Shown: positions 33,286-41,161 of the stretch, piece after piece
Layout of the letters: each line of letters begins with the position of its first letter
Numbering within the stretch: position 1 is the first letter of the stretch
Assembly (NCBI GenBank): GCA_035763805.1
Contig: DASUAL010000067.1
Coordinates: 36,444-100,443 of the forward strand
Reading direction: 5' to 3'
Origin: DASUAL01 sp035763805
GTDB lineage: Bacteria; Gemmatimonadota; Gemmatimonadetes; Gemmatimonadales; GWC2-71-9
Length of the DNA: 64,000 nt
Program-made: the position numbers and the translations under genes
The notes under the pieces: model-generated
The model's input: the letters and a program-made list of their open reading frames with translations, nothing else
Told to the model about the DNA's origin: nothing
Databases searched by the model: none

Positions 33286-33384
33286 ATGATGCGGTCCATT
33301 CGCCGTCGCCTGTGTCCAGCCCTTCGCCCTGCGCGTCTGCTGGTCGAGCGGATGCTGTCAAAGGATCGAATGCGTGGCAGATAG
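33286..33384 (+). CDS. Candidate leaderless leader peptide 1 (ends DRMRGR)
   Basis: This 32-codon frame begins MMRSIRRRL and ends KDRMRGR. It is strongly basic, with no membrane segment. It starts where a predicted promoter places the RNA 5' end. Its last codons, GATCGAATGCGTGG and the TAG, match the end of the second leader ORF at 46265-46429 although the rest differs. About 30 bases later comes a hairpin with the same stem as in the second locus. Translation is not proven; the conservation could reflect RNA sequence instead. Confidence 0.5.
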   Translation: MMRSIRRRLCPALRPARLLVERMLSKDRMRGR

Positions 33385-33403
33385 GCCGTAGCAGCTGATC
33401 GGT

Positions 33404-33455
33404 TCGGCTGATACCAACGCCCCCACCGTCGATCGTGAACGCGTGGGGGCGTTGG
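33404..33455 (+). promoter_or_regulatory. Leader element 1: conserved motif and 13-bp hairpin
   Basis: The block GGCTGATACC leads into a perfect 13-bp stem (33414-33426 with 33443-33455) and a 16-base loop. The stem core AACGCCCCCAC is identical to that of the hairpin at 46456-46493. No T-run follows, so plain intrinsic termination is unlikely. The Shine-Dalgarno sequence of the small membrane protein gene starts 18 bases later. Confidence 0.8.
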
Positions 33456-33485
33456 CGTTCAACAGGCCGTGCAGGAGGCAGTCCC

Positions 33486-33617
33486 GTGACCATGCTCGTC
33501 GTGACCGGAAAACTTCTCCTGGCCATCGCCAGCGGCGGCTTCGGCGCCTCGCTCGGCTTCGCGGTGAAACAGTGGCTCGAGCGCAGGGAGCGGCTGCGCG
33601 AGGCGTCGGACGAGTGA
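33486..33617 (+). CDS. Single-span small membrane protein, 43 residues
   Basis: The protein has one transmembrane helix (about residues 7-24, LLLAIASGGFGASLGFAV) and a charged C-terminal tail rich in Arg and Glu. I recognise no family. AGGAGG at 33473-33478 with a 7-base spacer favours the GTG at 33486 over the ATG at 33492. It is the gene immediately downstream of leader element 1 and is followed at once by hairpin copy C, which overlaps its stop codon. Confidence 0.6.
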   Translation: MTMLVVTGKLLLAIASGGFGASLGFAVKQWLERRERLREASDE

Positions 33618-33680
33618 GGACGAGGGCACCCCGCGAAGCGACTGCGCTGTCTTGTCGCAGAGAGGGGTGCCCTCTTCCTC
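33616..33680 (-). repeat. Conserved-loop hairpin element, copy C
   Basis: The outer stem is 11 bp (33622-33632 with 33664-33674) and extends by 5 bp (33616-33620 with 33676-33680) past one mismatch. Inside are GCGAC (33638-33642) and GTCGC (33654-33658) around an 11-base loop, flanked by purine triplets. The hairpin spans the stop codons of both converging genes. It shares the apical module with copies A and B. Confidence 0.82.
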
Positions 33681-34380
33681 AGTGCAGGAGCTCGACGAAC
33701 TGCTGTGCGAGCTTCGGCCCGATGCCTGATTCCTCGTGCTTGAAGAAGACGTAGGCATCCCGCCAGTTCTTGCCGAGCTCCTTCACCCTGACCGCCCACT
33801 GCTCGAGGTCGCGCCTGGCATAGCCCTCGTCGCGCAGCCGGAAGTAGCCGAAGTCCGCCGTCGCCACGGGTGGGGTGTTTCCCGCTTCCGTGTCCGCGAC
33901 GCATAGGGCCGCATTCCCGGTCCGTAAGACCTCGTAGACGTCGTCCGAAAACCACGACTCGTGGCGGAACTCCCAAGCGCAACGGATATCGGGCGGGAAC
34001 TGGGTCAGGAGGTCGCCCAACCGCGCGACGTCCTTCTTGAAGTTTGGCGGCAGCTGGAACAGGATCGGCCCGAGCTTCTTGCCGAGCTTCCTCGCGACTT
34101 CGAGGAAATAACGCAGCGGATCGTCGATGTCCTTGAGCCGTGCGATGTGGGTGATGCGTTGCGGCGCCTTGAGCACGAAGGTGAAGCCGGCCGGCGTAGC
34201 CGCGTCCCAGCCGGCAACGGCCTTCGGATTCGGCATGCGGTAGAACGTGTAGTTCACTTCGACGGTCGAGAGCCGCTGCGCGTAGTACTCGAGCATCTGC
34301 GACTCTGGGAACTTTGCCGGATAGAACGTCCCCTTCCACTCGGGGAAGTTGTAGCCGGAGGTGCCAACGTGGACCTTCAC
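33679..34380 (-). CDS. DUF72 domain protein
   Basis: The 233-residue protein is a TIM-barrel DUF72 member. It opens KVHVGTSGYNFPEWKGTFYP and contains STVEVNYTFYR and FVLKAPQRITH, which match the YecE/DUF72 pattern. The function of the family is unknown; a nuclease-like or metabolic role has been suggested for relatives. The GTG at 34380 overlaps the stop of the upstream aldehyde dehydrogenase gene (GTGA). An upstream in-frame extension to 34569 lies inside that gene and is rejected. Confidence 0.9.
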   Translation of the reverse strand: MKVHVGTSGYNFPEWKGTFYPAKFPESQMLEYYAQRLSTVEVNYTFYRMPNPKAVAGWDAATPAGFTFVLKAPQRITHIARLKDIDDPLRYFLEVARKLGKKLGPILFQLPPNFKKDVARLGDLLTQFPPDIRCAWEFRHESWFSDDVYEVLRTGNAALCVADTEAGNTPPVATADFGYFRLRDEGYARRDLEQWAVRVKELGKNWRDAYVFFKHEESGIGPKLAQQFVELLH

Positions 34381-35741
34381 GCCACCCACACCGTCTTGAT
34401 GTTGACAAATTCCCGGAGGCCGTACTCCGCAAGCTCGCGCCCGTAGCCCGAACGCTTCACGCCACCGAACGGCAGACGAGGATCGGACTTCACGAGTCCG
34501 TTCACGAACACACTGCCGACCTCGAGGTCGCGTGCGAGCCGCTCGCCGGCCGCCGGATTTGCGGTCCACACCGACGCGCCCAGCCCATAGCGGGAAGCGT
34601 TCGCCACGCTCAGCGCCTGCGCTTCATCCTTCACGCGGATCACGGCCGCCACAGGCCCGAACACCTCCTCGTCGAAGGCGGGCATTCCCGGTTCCACCGC
34701 GGCGAGCACCGTCGGAGGATAGAAGAAGCCCGGCCCCTCGGGCAGCTCCGCACCGAGGAGCAACCGCGCGCCGCGCTGCACCGACTCCTGGACCTGCCGA
34801 TGGAGATGCGCGCGGAGATCCGCTCGCGCCTGCGGGCCGATCTCGGTGTCAGGCCCCAAAGGGTCGCCCATGCGCCAAGAGCCCATTTCGGAGACGAACA
34901 GCTCGAGGAACCGGTCCGCCACGGGCTCCACCACGATGAAGCGCTTCGCCGCGATGCAGCTCTGCCCGCTGTTGAGCAGGCGTGCCGCGGCGGCGGTCCG
35001 CGCCGCCAGCACGAGATCCGCGTCCGCGAGCACGATGAAGGGATCACTTCCGCCGAGCTCGAGCACCGTCTTCTTCACCTGCCGGCCCGCCTGCTCTGCT
35101 ACCTGGCTGCCCGCGCGGTCCGACCCGGTAAGCGTCACCGCGCGTATTCGCGGGTCCGCGATGAGCGGGGCGACCGCCTCATTCTGGAGGATGACGGCCC
35201 GGAACAGCCCGTCCGGGAACCCCGCCTCACGGCAGAGCGTCTCGATTTGGAGGGCGCAGCGCGTGACGTTGGGCGCGTGCTTCAGGATCCCGGCGTTGCC
35301 CGCGATCAGCGCCGGAGCGGCAAACCGGAACACCTGCCAGAACGGGAAATTCCACGGCATGATCGCGAGCAGCGGCCCGATCGGGTCGAAGCGGACGTAG
35401 CTCTTGGATGCGTCCGTTTCGCGCGGCTGCTCGGCGAGAAACGCCGCGGCGTGCTCGGCGTAGTATTCGCAAGCCCATGCGCATTTCTCGGCCTCGGACT
35501 CGCCCTGCGTCAGCGGCTTTCCCATCTCGAGCGCCATCGTGCGCGCGTACGCGCGCTTGCGCTCGCGCAAGATGCGGGCGGCCTCGCGCATGGGCTTCGC
35601 GCGCTCCGCGACGGAGCAACGGCGCCACCGATGATACGCCGCGACCGCCCCCTCCAGGATGCGCTCGAGCTCCGCCGGCGCGGTCTCTTCGAACGTCTCC
35701 AGCACTGCACCCGTGGCGGGGTTGACCGAGGTGACCCTCAT
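34377..35741 (-). CDS. gabD: NAD(P)-dependent succinate-semialdehyde dehydrogenase-type enzyme
   Basis: The 454-residue protein is an aldehyde dehydrogenase of the short SSADH type. The NAD-binding region has PWNFPFWQVFR, the general base lies in LELGGSDPF and the catalytic cysteine in NSGQSCIAAKRF. KRSGYGRELAEYGLREFVN is the C-terminal signature of SSADH-like enzymes. It would oxidise succinate semialdehyde to succinate; related semialdehydes are possible. It is coupled with the DUF72 gene, which it precedes. Confidence 0.85.
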   Translation of the reverse strand: MRVTSVNPATGAVLETFEETAPAELERILEGAVAAYHRWRRCSVAERAKPMREAARILRERKRAYARTMALEMGKPLTQGESEAEKCAWACEYYAEHAAAFLAEQPRETDASKSYVRFDPIGPLLAIMPWNFPFWQVFRFAAPALIAGNAGILKHAPNVTRCALQIETLCREAGFPDGLFRAVILQNEAVAPLIADPRIRAVTLTGSDRAGSQVAEQAGRQVKKTVLELGGSDPFIVLADADLVLAARTAAAARLLNSGQSCIAAKRFIVVEPVADRFLELFVSEMGSWRMGDPLGPDTEIGPQARADLRAHLHRQVQESVQRGARLLLGAELPEGPGFFYPPTVLAAVEPGMPAFDEEVFGPVAAVIRVKDEAQALSVANASRYGLGASVWTANPAAGERLARDLEVGSVFVNGLVKSDPRLPFGGVKRSGYGRELAEYGLREFVNIKTVWVA

Positions 35742-35986
35742 AGCTGCGTGACTCTCATCGCCTAAAGGTCGCTCGCGGGGTGATGCCCGTCACGGCTCGC
35801 GCCGGTGTCATTGTGCTGCGTATTGCTCCCAGGTTTACGAGCGCGCCGGCCCCTGCGTGGGCGCGCCCGTTGGCTGCGTAACCCTATAGGAACCGGCCAC
35901 TTGCCTCGGTCCTCGCCGGACCGGGCACGCCCTTTGCGTTTCCTGGGTACGCCGCCCTCCCCGTGAGGCGGACGAGGAATAGGGGC

Positions 35987-36211
35987 ATGCGCGATCCTTG
36001 GTTGCCCGGCCGCGAGCCGGGCGGTGACGACTTCGAAGAGCTGTTTGCACCTGGCCGCGAGGCCTGGCGCGGCGACGTGCATCCGGCAGACGAATCCTGG
36101 CGTCGGGACGCAAGCGACGAATCCTGGCGCGGCGAGGAGCACCTCGCCGAGTGGCCCGAGCACGCGGCGGGACCCGAGTATTGGATGTTCAAGGCGGTCG
36201 CCCGGGACTGA
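35987..36211 (+). CDS. Hypothetical small protein with DESWR repeat
   Basis: This 74-codon frame encodes an acidic, Trp-rich protein with two DESWR units (ADESWRRDA and SDESWRGEE) and a WLPGREPGGDDFEEL start. AGGGG lies just before the ATG. No family is recognised and no signal peptide is present. Codon use is plausible, but the frame overlaps other open frames, so it may not be expressed. Confidence 0.4.
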   Translation: MRDPWLPGREPGGDDFEELFAPGREAWRGDVHPADESWRRDASDESWRGEEHLAEWPEHAAGPEYWMFKAVARD

Positions 36212-36244
36212 TCGGCTGCCGGGCTGCGGATAGCGCCGCCACGC

Positions 36245-36508
36245 TCAGCGCGTCCTGGGCCTATTCTCCCACACCACGTTGACGATCACCCAGCGCCCGT
36301 TCCACTTGATCTCCTCCAGGTAGTCGACCCAGGCGGTCGCGTCGACCCTCACGATCGCGGCGTTGCCGAAGATGTCGAGGATGGTGACGTCATGACGCCG
36401 CTCCGCCGGCGGCAGCTTGCCAGCGCCTGCGCGGGTGGACTGGAGGAGCTCGAGCGCGGTGATCTCCACGAGCCGGCTCCTCCCGGACTGCGCGTCCACG
36501 TAGACCAT
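36245..36508 (-). CDS. NTF2-like (lumazine-binding type) protein, N-terminally truncated
   Basis: The 87 residues match only the C-terminal part of the roughly 130-residue NTF2-like putative lumazine-binding family: PPAERRHDVTILDIFGNAA followed by WVDYLEEIKWNGRWVIVNVVW. The usual first 40-50 residues are missing. Upstream the frame runs about 25 codons to a TAA without a start codon, while a good AAGGAG/ATG pair lies in another frame. This looks like a decayed gene or a frameshift, and it may be non-functional. Confidence 0.5.
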   Translation of the reverse strand: MVYVDAQSGRSRLVEITALELLQSTRAGAGKLPPAERRHDVTILDIFGNAAIVRVDATAWVDYLEEIKWNGRWVIVNVVWENRPRTR

Positions 36509-36708
36509 CCGCAGAGCACGTGGATCCTCATCGTTGTCTCCTTGTAGGGAACGGATCGAGTGTACCGACAGCCCTTACGTAACACCGGGATCATAGGTTC
36601 TGCCGTGACGGCGTGACCCGGCGTATCTTCAGCGCTCGGTCACGCGCAGGGAGGAGGCGTCGTGAGGCTCGGCAATTGTCAGGATCTTCAGCTTACACCG
36701 GTCGCTCA

Positions 36709-38202
36709 GTGAGCAGGCCGCCCCCAGACCTCGACGCGCAGGACTTTCGCGCGCTGCTCCAGCGCGCGGCGGACATCGCAACGCGCCACTGGGAGCGGCT
36801 CCCCGACATGCGGGCCTACACGCGCCCACCAGACGACCTCGTGGCGGCGCTCCGGGCCGAGCCGCTTCCGGTCCGGGGGAAGCCGCTCGCGGAGGTCCTG
36901 GAGCGGATCGAGCGCGACGTCGTCCCCTATCCCATCGGCATCGGGCAGCGACGCTGGTGGGGGTTCATCAACTCGTCGCCGCACCCCCTCGGCATCGCCG
37001 CTGCGCTCATCGCCACGACGCTCAACAACAACTGCGCCGGCACCAGCCAGGTCGCGGTGCACGTCGAGCTCGCGGTCATCGACTGGTTGGCCCAGCTGCT
37101 CGGCTTGCCCCGGGGGACCGGCGGGTTGCTGGTCTCCGGTGGGTCGATGGCGAACCTGGTGGCGCTCGCAGCGATGCGCGAAGCGAAGGCGCCGGGCACG
37201 CGGCGCCGGGGGTTGACCGGGCGCGACCGGCCACTCACGGTGTATGCCTCCGTGGAAGCCCACTCGTGCATCCGGCGCGCCGTGGAGCTGCTCGGCATGG
37301 GCACCGACGGCTTGCGGCTGGTGCCGGTCGACCGTGACTACCGGATGGACGTCACGGCCCTCCAGCAGATGATCGCCGCCGATCGCGCGGCGGGGCTCGA
37401 GCCGGTCTGCGTGGTCGCGAGCGCGGGGACCGTGAACACGGGCGTCATCGATCCGATCGCGGCCGCAGCCGACGTGGCGCAGGCGAGCGGGTGCTGGTTC
37501 CACGTGGACGGCGCCTACGGGGCCGTGGGCGCGGCGTTACCCGAGCTCGCGCCGCGGTATCGGGGTCTCGAGCGCGCCGACTCGGTCGCCATGGATCCAC
37601 ATAAGTGGCTGTACGTGCCTTACGAGGCAGGAGCAGCGCTGGTCCGCGACCCCGCTACACTGCGCGCCATGTTCGCCTTGCGCCCCGAGTACCTGGCCCT
37701 TGAGCACGACTGGTACCTCGAGAGCCCGGTCTGGCCGGCCGACCTGGGCCCGCAACTCACGCGCGAGTTCCGGGCCCTCAAGGTGTGGGCGGTGATCCAG
37801 GCGGTGGGGCTGGAGCGCTATCGGGAGTTGTGGCGGAGCGACATCGCAGTGGCCCAAGAGATCACCCGCCGCGCCGGCGGGCACCCCCGGCTCGAGGTCC
37901 TCGCCCCATCCGACCTCTCGTGCTTCTCCTTGCGGTACGTCCCGCGGCGCCCGGGAAGCGACGCGAACGCGTTCAATCGCAGGCTGCTCGATCGCACCCA
38001 CCGGGACGGGCGGATGTTCATCTCCGGAACGGTGCTGGACGGCAAGTTCGCCCTCCGCGGCTGCGTCACCAACTACCGTTCGACGCTCGAAGACGCGAAG
38101 ATTTGTGTGGATATCATCGTCGAGCTCGGCACGCAACTCGAAGCGGAAGAAGGCGCGCAATGTTCCACGCACTCCTCACCCGGCCCTGGCCATGGTACGT
38201 GA
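36709..38202 (+). CDS. PLP-dependent group II amino acid decarboxylase
   Basis: The 497-residue protein is a group II pyridoxal-phosphate decarboxylase of the aromatic amino acid, tyrosine and glutamate type. Visible features are GFINSSPHPLGIAAALI, GGSMANLVALAAMREAK, HVDGAYGA and the Schiff-base lysine in MDPHKWLYVPYEAGA. Candidate substrates are aromatic L-amino acids; the sequence does not decide. The GTG at 36709 is a reasonable start; the frame is open to 36613. The 3' end overlaps the broken YeeE/YedE gene by 43 bases. Confidence 0.85.
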   Translation: MSRPPPDLDAQDFRALLQRAADIATRHWERLPDMRAYTRPPDDLVAALRAEPLPVRGKPLAEVLERIERDVVPYPIGIGQRRWWGFINSSPHPLGIAAALIATTLNNNCAGTSQVAVHVELAVIDWLAQLLGLPRGTGGLLVSGGSMANLVALAAMREAKAPGTRRRGLTGRDRPLTVYASVEAHSCIRRAVELLGMGTDGLRLVPVDRDYRMDVTALQQMIAADRAAGLEPVCVVASAGTVNTGVIDPIAAAADVAQASGCWFHVDGAYGAVGAALPELAPRYRGLERADSVAMDPHKWLYVPYEAGAALVRDPATLRAMFALRPEYLALEHDWYLESPVWPADLGPQLTREFRALKVWAVIQAVGLERYRELWRSDIAVAQEITRRAGGHPRLEVLAPSDLSCFSLRYVPRRPGSDANAFNRRLLDRTHRDGRMFISGTVLDGKFALRGCVTNYRSTLEDAKICVDIIVELGTQLEAEEGAQCSTHSSPGPGHGT

Positions 38203-38560
38203 CGGGGCCCCTGGTGGGGCTCGTCGCCGTCGCGCTGCTGCGGTTCGACGGCGTCTACCTATACGCCGTGTTCGGGTCGGCGCTGGCGGTCGCGACGCCG
38301 GCGTTTTGGCTCTTCAAGCGGCGCCGCGTAGGCTCGCTGGCCGGTGAGTTCGTCGCAGTCCCGCCCAAGGCGATGGGTCGCGGGTACCGCTACGTCATCG
38401 GTGGCTCGATCTTCGGGCTCGGCTGGGGCCTGGCGGGGAGTTGCCCGGGGCCCTGTTCGCCCTGCTCGGCGCGGGGGTCGGCGTGATCGCGGTGATGATC
38501 CTCGGCGCGGTGGCAGGGACATGGGTGTAGGGGTACCTGCGCCCCAGGCTGCCGCACTGA
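38160..38560 (+). pseudogene. YeeE/YedE (DUF6691) membrane protein gene, disrupted
   Basis: The first 95 codons encode a normal DUF6691 start, from MFHALLTRPWPWYVTGPLVG to GWGLAGSCPGP. After the CPGP motif, near 38450, the frame shifts. The remaining family sequence (LFALLGAGVGVIAVMILGAV, then GYLRPRLPH) continues one frame over. In that frame a TAG at 38528-38530 also interrupts it, where the family normally has Tyr. Two lesions argue for real decay, though sequencing error cannot be excluded. Intact members import thiosulfate or other sulfur compounds. Confidence 0.8.
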
Positions 38561-39810
38561 TCCGGGCGAGACTCATCACGGCGGCGGTCATCTTGATCGC
38601 CGCCGCGGCGCTGTTGCACTACGAAATCCCGCCCATTCCCACCTGGTTCTACGTGTTCGCGTGGTATCCCACGCTGGTGATCCTCGATCAGGTGATCGTC
38701 TTGCTCGGGGGCGAGTCGCTCGCCGCGCGGCCCGGCGTGCTCGCCGCGATGCTGTGGTGGTCCGCGGTGATCTGGTTCCTGTTCGAGACGATCAACTTCC
38801 GGTTGCAGGATTGGTATTACGTGTTCCTGCCCGCGAACCTGTTCGAGCGCTGGATCGGGATCACGCTGTCGCTCGCGACGGTCGTGCCCGCCGTCTTGCT
38901 GCCGGAGCGTCTGCTCGACCGGCTCGGTGTGTGGCACCGCCTGCAGTCGCGACCGCTCACGCTGCGTCCCCAGGATCTGCAGCTCGCCTTCCGTCTGGGG
39001 TGGGCGACCCTGGCCGCGACGCTCGCGTTCCCGCGGTATCTTCACCCGCTCACCTGGGTGGCGGTGTGGCTCATCGCCGAGCCGCTGCTCCATCGCGCCG
39101 ACTCCGAGCGGTCGTTGTTCGCCGACATCGCGCGCGGGAGCTGGGGACGGATCGCGCGGCTCATGGCCGCGGGGCTGTGCGCCGGGGCGCTGTGGGAGTT
39201 GTTCAATGCCGTGGCGCGCGGAAAGTGGATCTACACGGTGCCGTTCCTCGAGCACATCAAGATCTTCGAGATGCCGCCCGTCGGGTTCCTCGGCTTCCCG
39301 TTCTTCGCACTCGAAGTATGGTCGCTCTACCACCTGCTCGCGCCGCGGACGCGTCTGCAAACGGTCCTTCCCGCCGCGGCGTTCGCGGTGTTGGTGCTCC
39401 TGGGGATGGACCACTGGACGGTCAGCTCCACCACGCCGCGGCTGGCCGACCTGCCCGGTGTGGGCGCGGCGGTCCGGGCACGGGTGCGGGACGCCGGATG
39501 GACCGACGTGTTCCGGCTCGCGCGCGCTCCCACCGCCGAGGTCGCCTACCGCGCGAACCTGACGCCTGAGGAAGCGCGCGTCGTGCATGAGGCGGCGCGG
39601 CTCTCCACCCTGCGGGGGATCGGCACGCGGCACGCCGCCGTCCTGATGGCAGGTGGGATCGGGACCGCGCACGCGCTGGCGCACGCGGACCCCGACTCGG
39701 TCTGGCGCATCGCGCACCGCAGCGCGCGGCCCACGCGGGCCGAGGTGCGGGTATGGATCCGGGCCGCGCAACAGGCGGCCGGCACCGCCCGCGGCGACGC
39801 CGGCCGCTGA
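38521..39810 (+). CDS. Polytopic membrane protein with C-terminal helix-hairpin-helix (DUF4332-like) domain
   Basis: The 429-residue protein has six to eight hydrophobic segments in its first 310 residues (for example AAVILIAAAALL and AAMLWWSAVIWFLF). It ends with about 110 residues carrying helix-hairpin-helix repeats: LADLPGVGAAVRARVRDAG and STLRGIGTRHAAVLMAGG. Such tails, as in DUF4332, resemble DNA-binding HhH units but are also found without DNA. The combination is unusual. The ATG overlaps the tail of the broken YeeE/YedE gene; the function is unknown. Confidence 0.75.
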   Translation: MGVGVPAPQAAALIRARLITAAVILIAAAALLHYEIPPIPTWFYVFAWYPTLVILDQVIVLLGGESLAARPGVLAAMLWWSAVIWFLFETINFRLQDWYYVFLPANLFERWIGITLSLATVVPAVLLPERLLDRLGVWHRLQSRPLTLRPQDLQLAFRLGWATLAATLAFPRYLHPLTWVAVWLIAEPLLHRADSERSLFADIARGSWGRIARLMAAGLCAGALWELFNAVARGKWIYTVPFLEHIKIFEMPPVGFLGFPFFALEVWSLYHLLAPRTRLQTVLPAAAFAVLVLLGMDHWTVSSTTPRLADLPGVGAAVRARVRDAGWTDVFRLARAPTAEVAYRANLTPEEARVVHEAARLSTLRGIGTRHAAVLMAGGIGTAHALAHADPDSVWRIAHRSARPTRAEVRVWIRAAQQAAGTARGDAGR

Positions 39811-39826
39811 CGCCGCGCCAGCTCGC

Positions 39827-40456
39827 CTAGGCTGCGACCGGCTCCTCGACCGTCGCCCACTCCCTCACGATCTCGTCCGCCGTCCGCAGCTGGCGAGCAG
39901 CATCGGTGGCGTACCAGGCCTTGAAATACTCGAGGCCGGCCCGGTGCGCCTCATCGGTGAACGCCTGCAAGACGTCCGTCACCCAAACCAGGTCGTAGCC
40001 CCTCTGGAACGCATCTCCCGAGGTGTGCCGGGCGCAGCAGTCGGTATGCAGCCCGGTGATGTAGAGCCGGGTCACCCCGCGCGCTTGCAGCAAGCGCTCG
40101 AACTCCGGGTTGAGGAAGGGGCTGTAGGTTCGCTTGCCGAGCACGACGTCGCCCGGTTGCGGCGTCAAGCCAGGGACGATCTCGGCGTTCCAGGTGCCAG
40201 CCATGGCGTGTGGCGGCCACTTGCGGAGTTCGGCATCGCCCGGCGTGTGCGCGTCGGTGGCGTAGATGACCGTGACGCCCGCCCGGCGCGCGGCAGCGAG
40301 GAGGCGCGCGAGGGGCTCGATGATCTGTTGCGCTCGCGTCTGGTAGTCCCGTCCGCCGGCGTCGGCGATGACTCCGCCCGGATACACGAAGTCGTTCGCC
40401 ATGTCGATGACGATGACGGCGCTCTTGCGAAGATCGGCGTGTTGCAGCATGGACAT
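39827..40456 (-). CDS. Isochorismatase-family cysteine hydrolase
   Basis: The 209-residue protein belongs to the isochorismatase/nicotinamidase superfamily. The triad is Asp in VIVIDMANDFV, Lys in LGKRTYSPF and Cys in GLHTDCCARHT. Typical members hydrolyse amides or vinyl ethers such as nicotinamide or isochorismate; this one is not close enough to name. GGGAGA precedes the ATG at 40456 by 5 bases, which excludes the longer in-frame start at 40555. It is divergent from the DinB-fold gene. Confidence 0.88.
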   Translation of the reverse strand: MSMLQHADLRKSAVIVIDMANDFVYPGGVIADAGGRDYQTRAQQIIEPLARLLAAARRAGVTVIYATDAHTPGDAELRKWPPHAMAGTWNAEIVPGLTPQPGDVVLGKRTYSPFLNPEFERLLQARGVTRLYITGLHTDCCARHTSGDAFQRGYDLVWVTDVLQAFTDEAHRAGLEYFKAWYATDAARQLRTADEIVREWATVEEPVAA

Positions 40457-40613
40457 ACGACTCTCCCATTGTTGAGTGAGACCGGCACTGGGGGGCCGAT
40501 TGGGCAACGCCTGGGCCCGGCGGGTTTGCCGGACCGCTCCCAGTGCGGGACGCACGTGCCCCGCGCGTCAATTGGGAATATAATCAAGCCCTTGTGACCG
40601 GAGTGAACGCCCA

Positions 40614-41099
40614 ATGGATCGCCGCATCCGCTTGCTGCTGGAAGTCTTCGACCAGGCGTTCGCCGGCTCCTCGTGGCACGGCACCCCGTTGTGGGGCGCG
40701 CTGCGCGGCCTTACCACCGCGGAGGCATTGTGGCGGCCGCGGCGCGGCCGCCACAACATCTGGGAGCTGGTGCTCCACACCGCGTACTGGAAGTGCATGG
40801 TCCGCCGCCGCCTGGTACGCGACCCCGAGATCAAGTTCCCACGGCCCGGCAGCAACTGGCCACGGCTGCCCGAGCGCACGGACGCGGCGGAGTGGAAGCG
40901 CGACACCGCCCTGCTCAAGCGCGAGCACGCGCTGCTGCGACACGTCATCGCCCGCTTCGACGCCGCGCAGCTCGCGCGCCGCGGCTGGCGTTCCAAGTGG
41001 AGCAACGTCCAGCACATCTACGGCATCGCGTCGCACGATCTGTATCACGCCGGCCAGATTCAGCTGCTCAAGCGCCTGTACCGAGCGACGAATCGCTGA
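40614..41099 (+). CDS. DinB-fold (DfsB-type) protein
   Basis: The 161-residue four-helix-bundle protein has the DinB-fold metal ligands: His in NIWELVLHTAYWK and two histidines in ASHDLYHAGQIQ. DinB-fold proteins include thiol-dependent S-transferases and proteins of unknown function. They are unrelated to DinB polymerase. A TATAAT box (40579-40584) lies 29 bases before the ATG, so the 5' untranslated region would be short. There is no clear Shine-Dalgarno sequence. Confidence 0.82.
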   Translation: MDRRIRLLLEVFDQAFAGSSWHGTPLWGALRGLTTAEALWRPRRGRHNIWELVLHTAYWKCMVRRRLVRDPEIKFPRPGSNWPRLPERTDAAEWKRDTALLKREHALLRHVIARFDAAQLARRGWRSKWSNVQHIYGIASHDLYHAGQIQLLKRLYRATNR

Positions 41100-41104
41100 G
41101 CGGA

Positions 41105-41139
41105 CAAAACGACAAGGGCCTGCGGTGGGCAGGCCCTTG
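41105..41139 (-). terminator. Intrinsic terminator of the 41162 lipoprotein gene
   Basis: CAAGGGCCTGC (41113-41123) and GCAGGCCCTTG (41129-41139) form an 11-bp stem with a 5-base loop. On the minus strand it is followed by TCGTTTTGTCC. It lies 22 bases after the lipoprotein stop codon and is a convincing rho-independent terminator. Confidence 0.85.
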
Positions 41140-41161
41140 CAGAGGATTCCCTATGCGGCGG

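Noticed and set aside
40614..41099. Second DNA polymerase IV.
   Set aside because: The protein is a DinB-fold metal-binding helical bundle, unrelated to the Y-family polymerase encoded at 21204.
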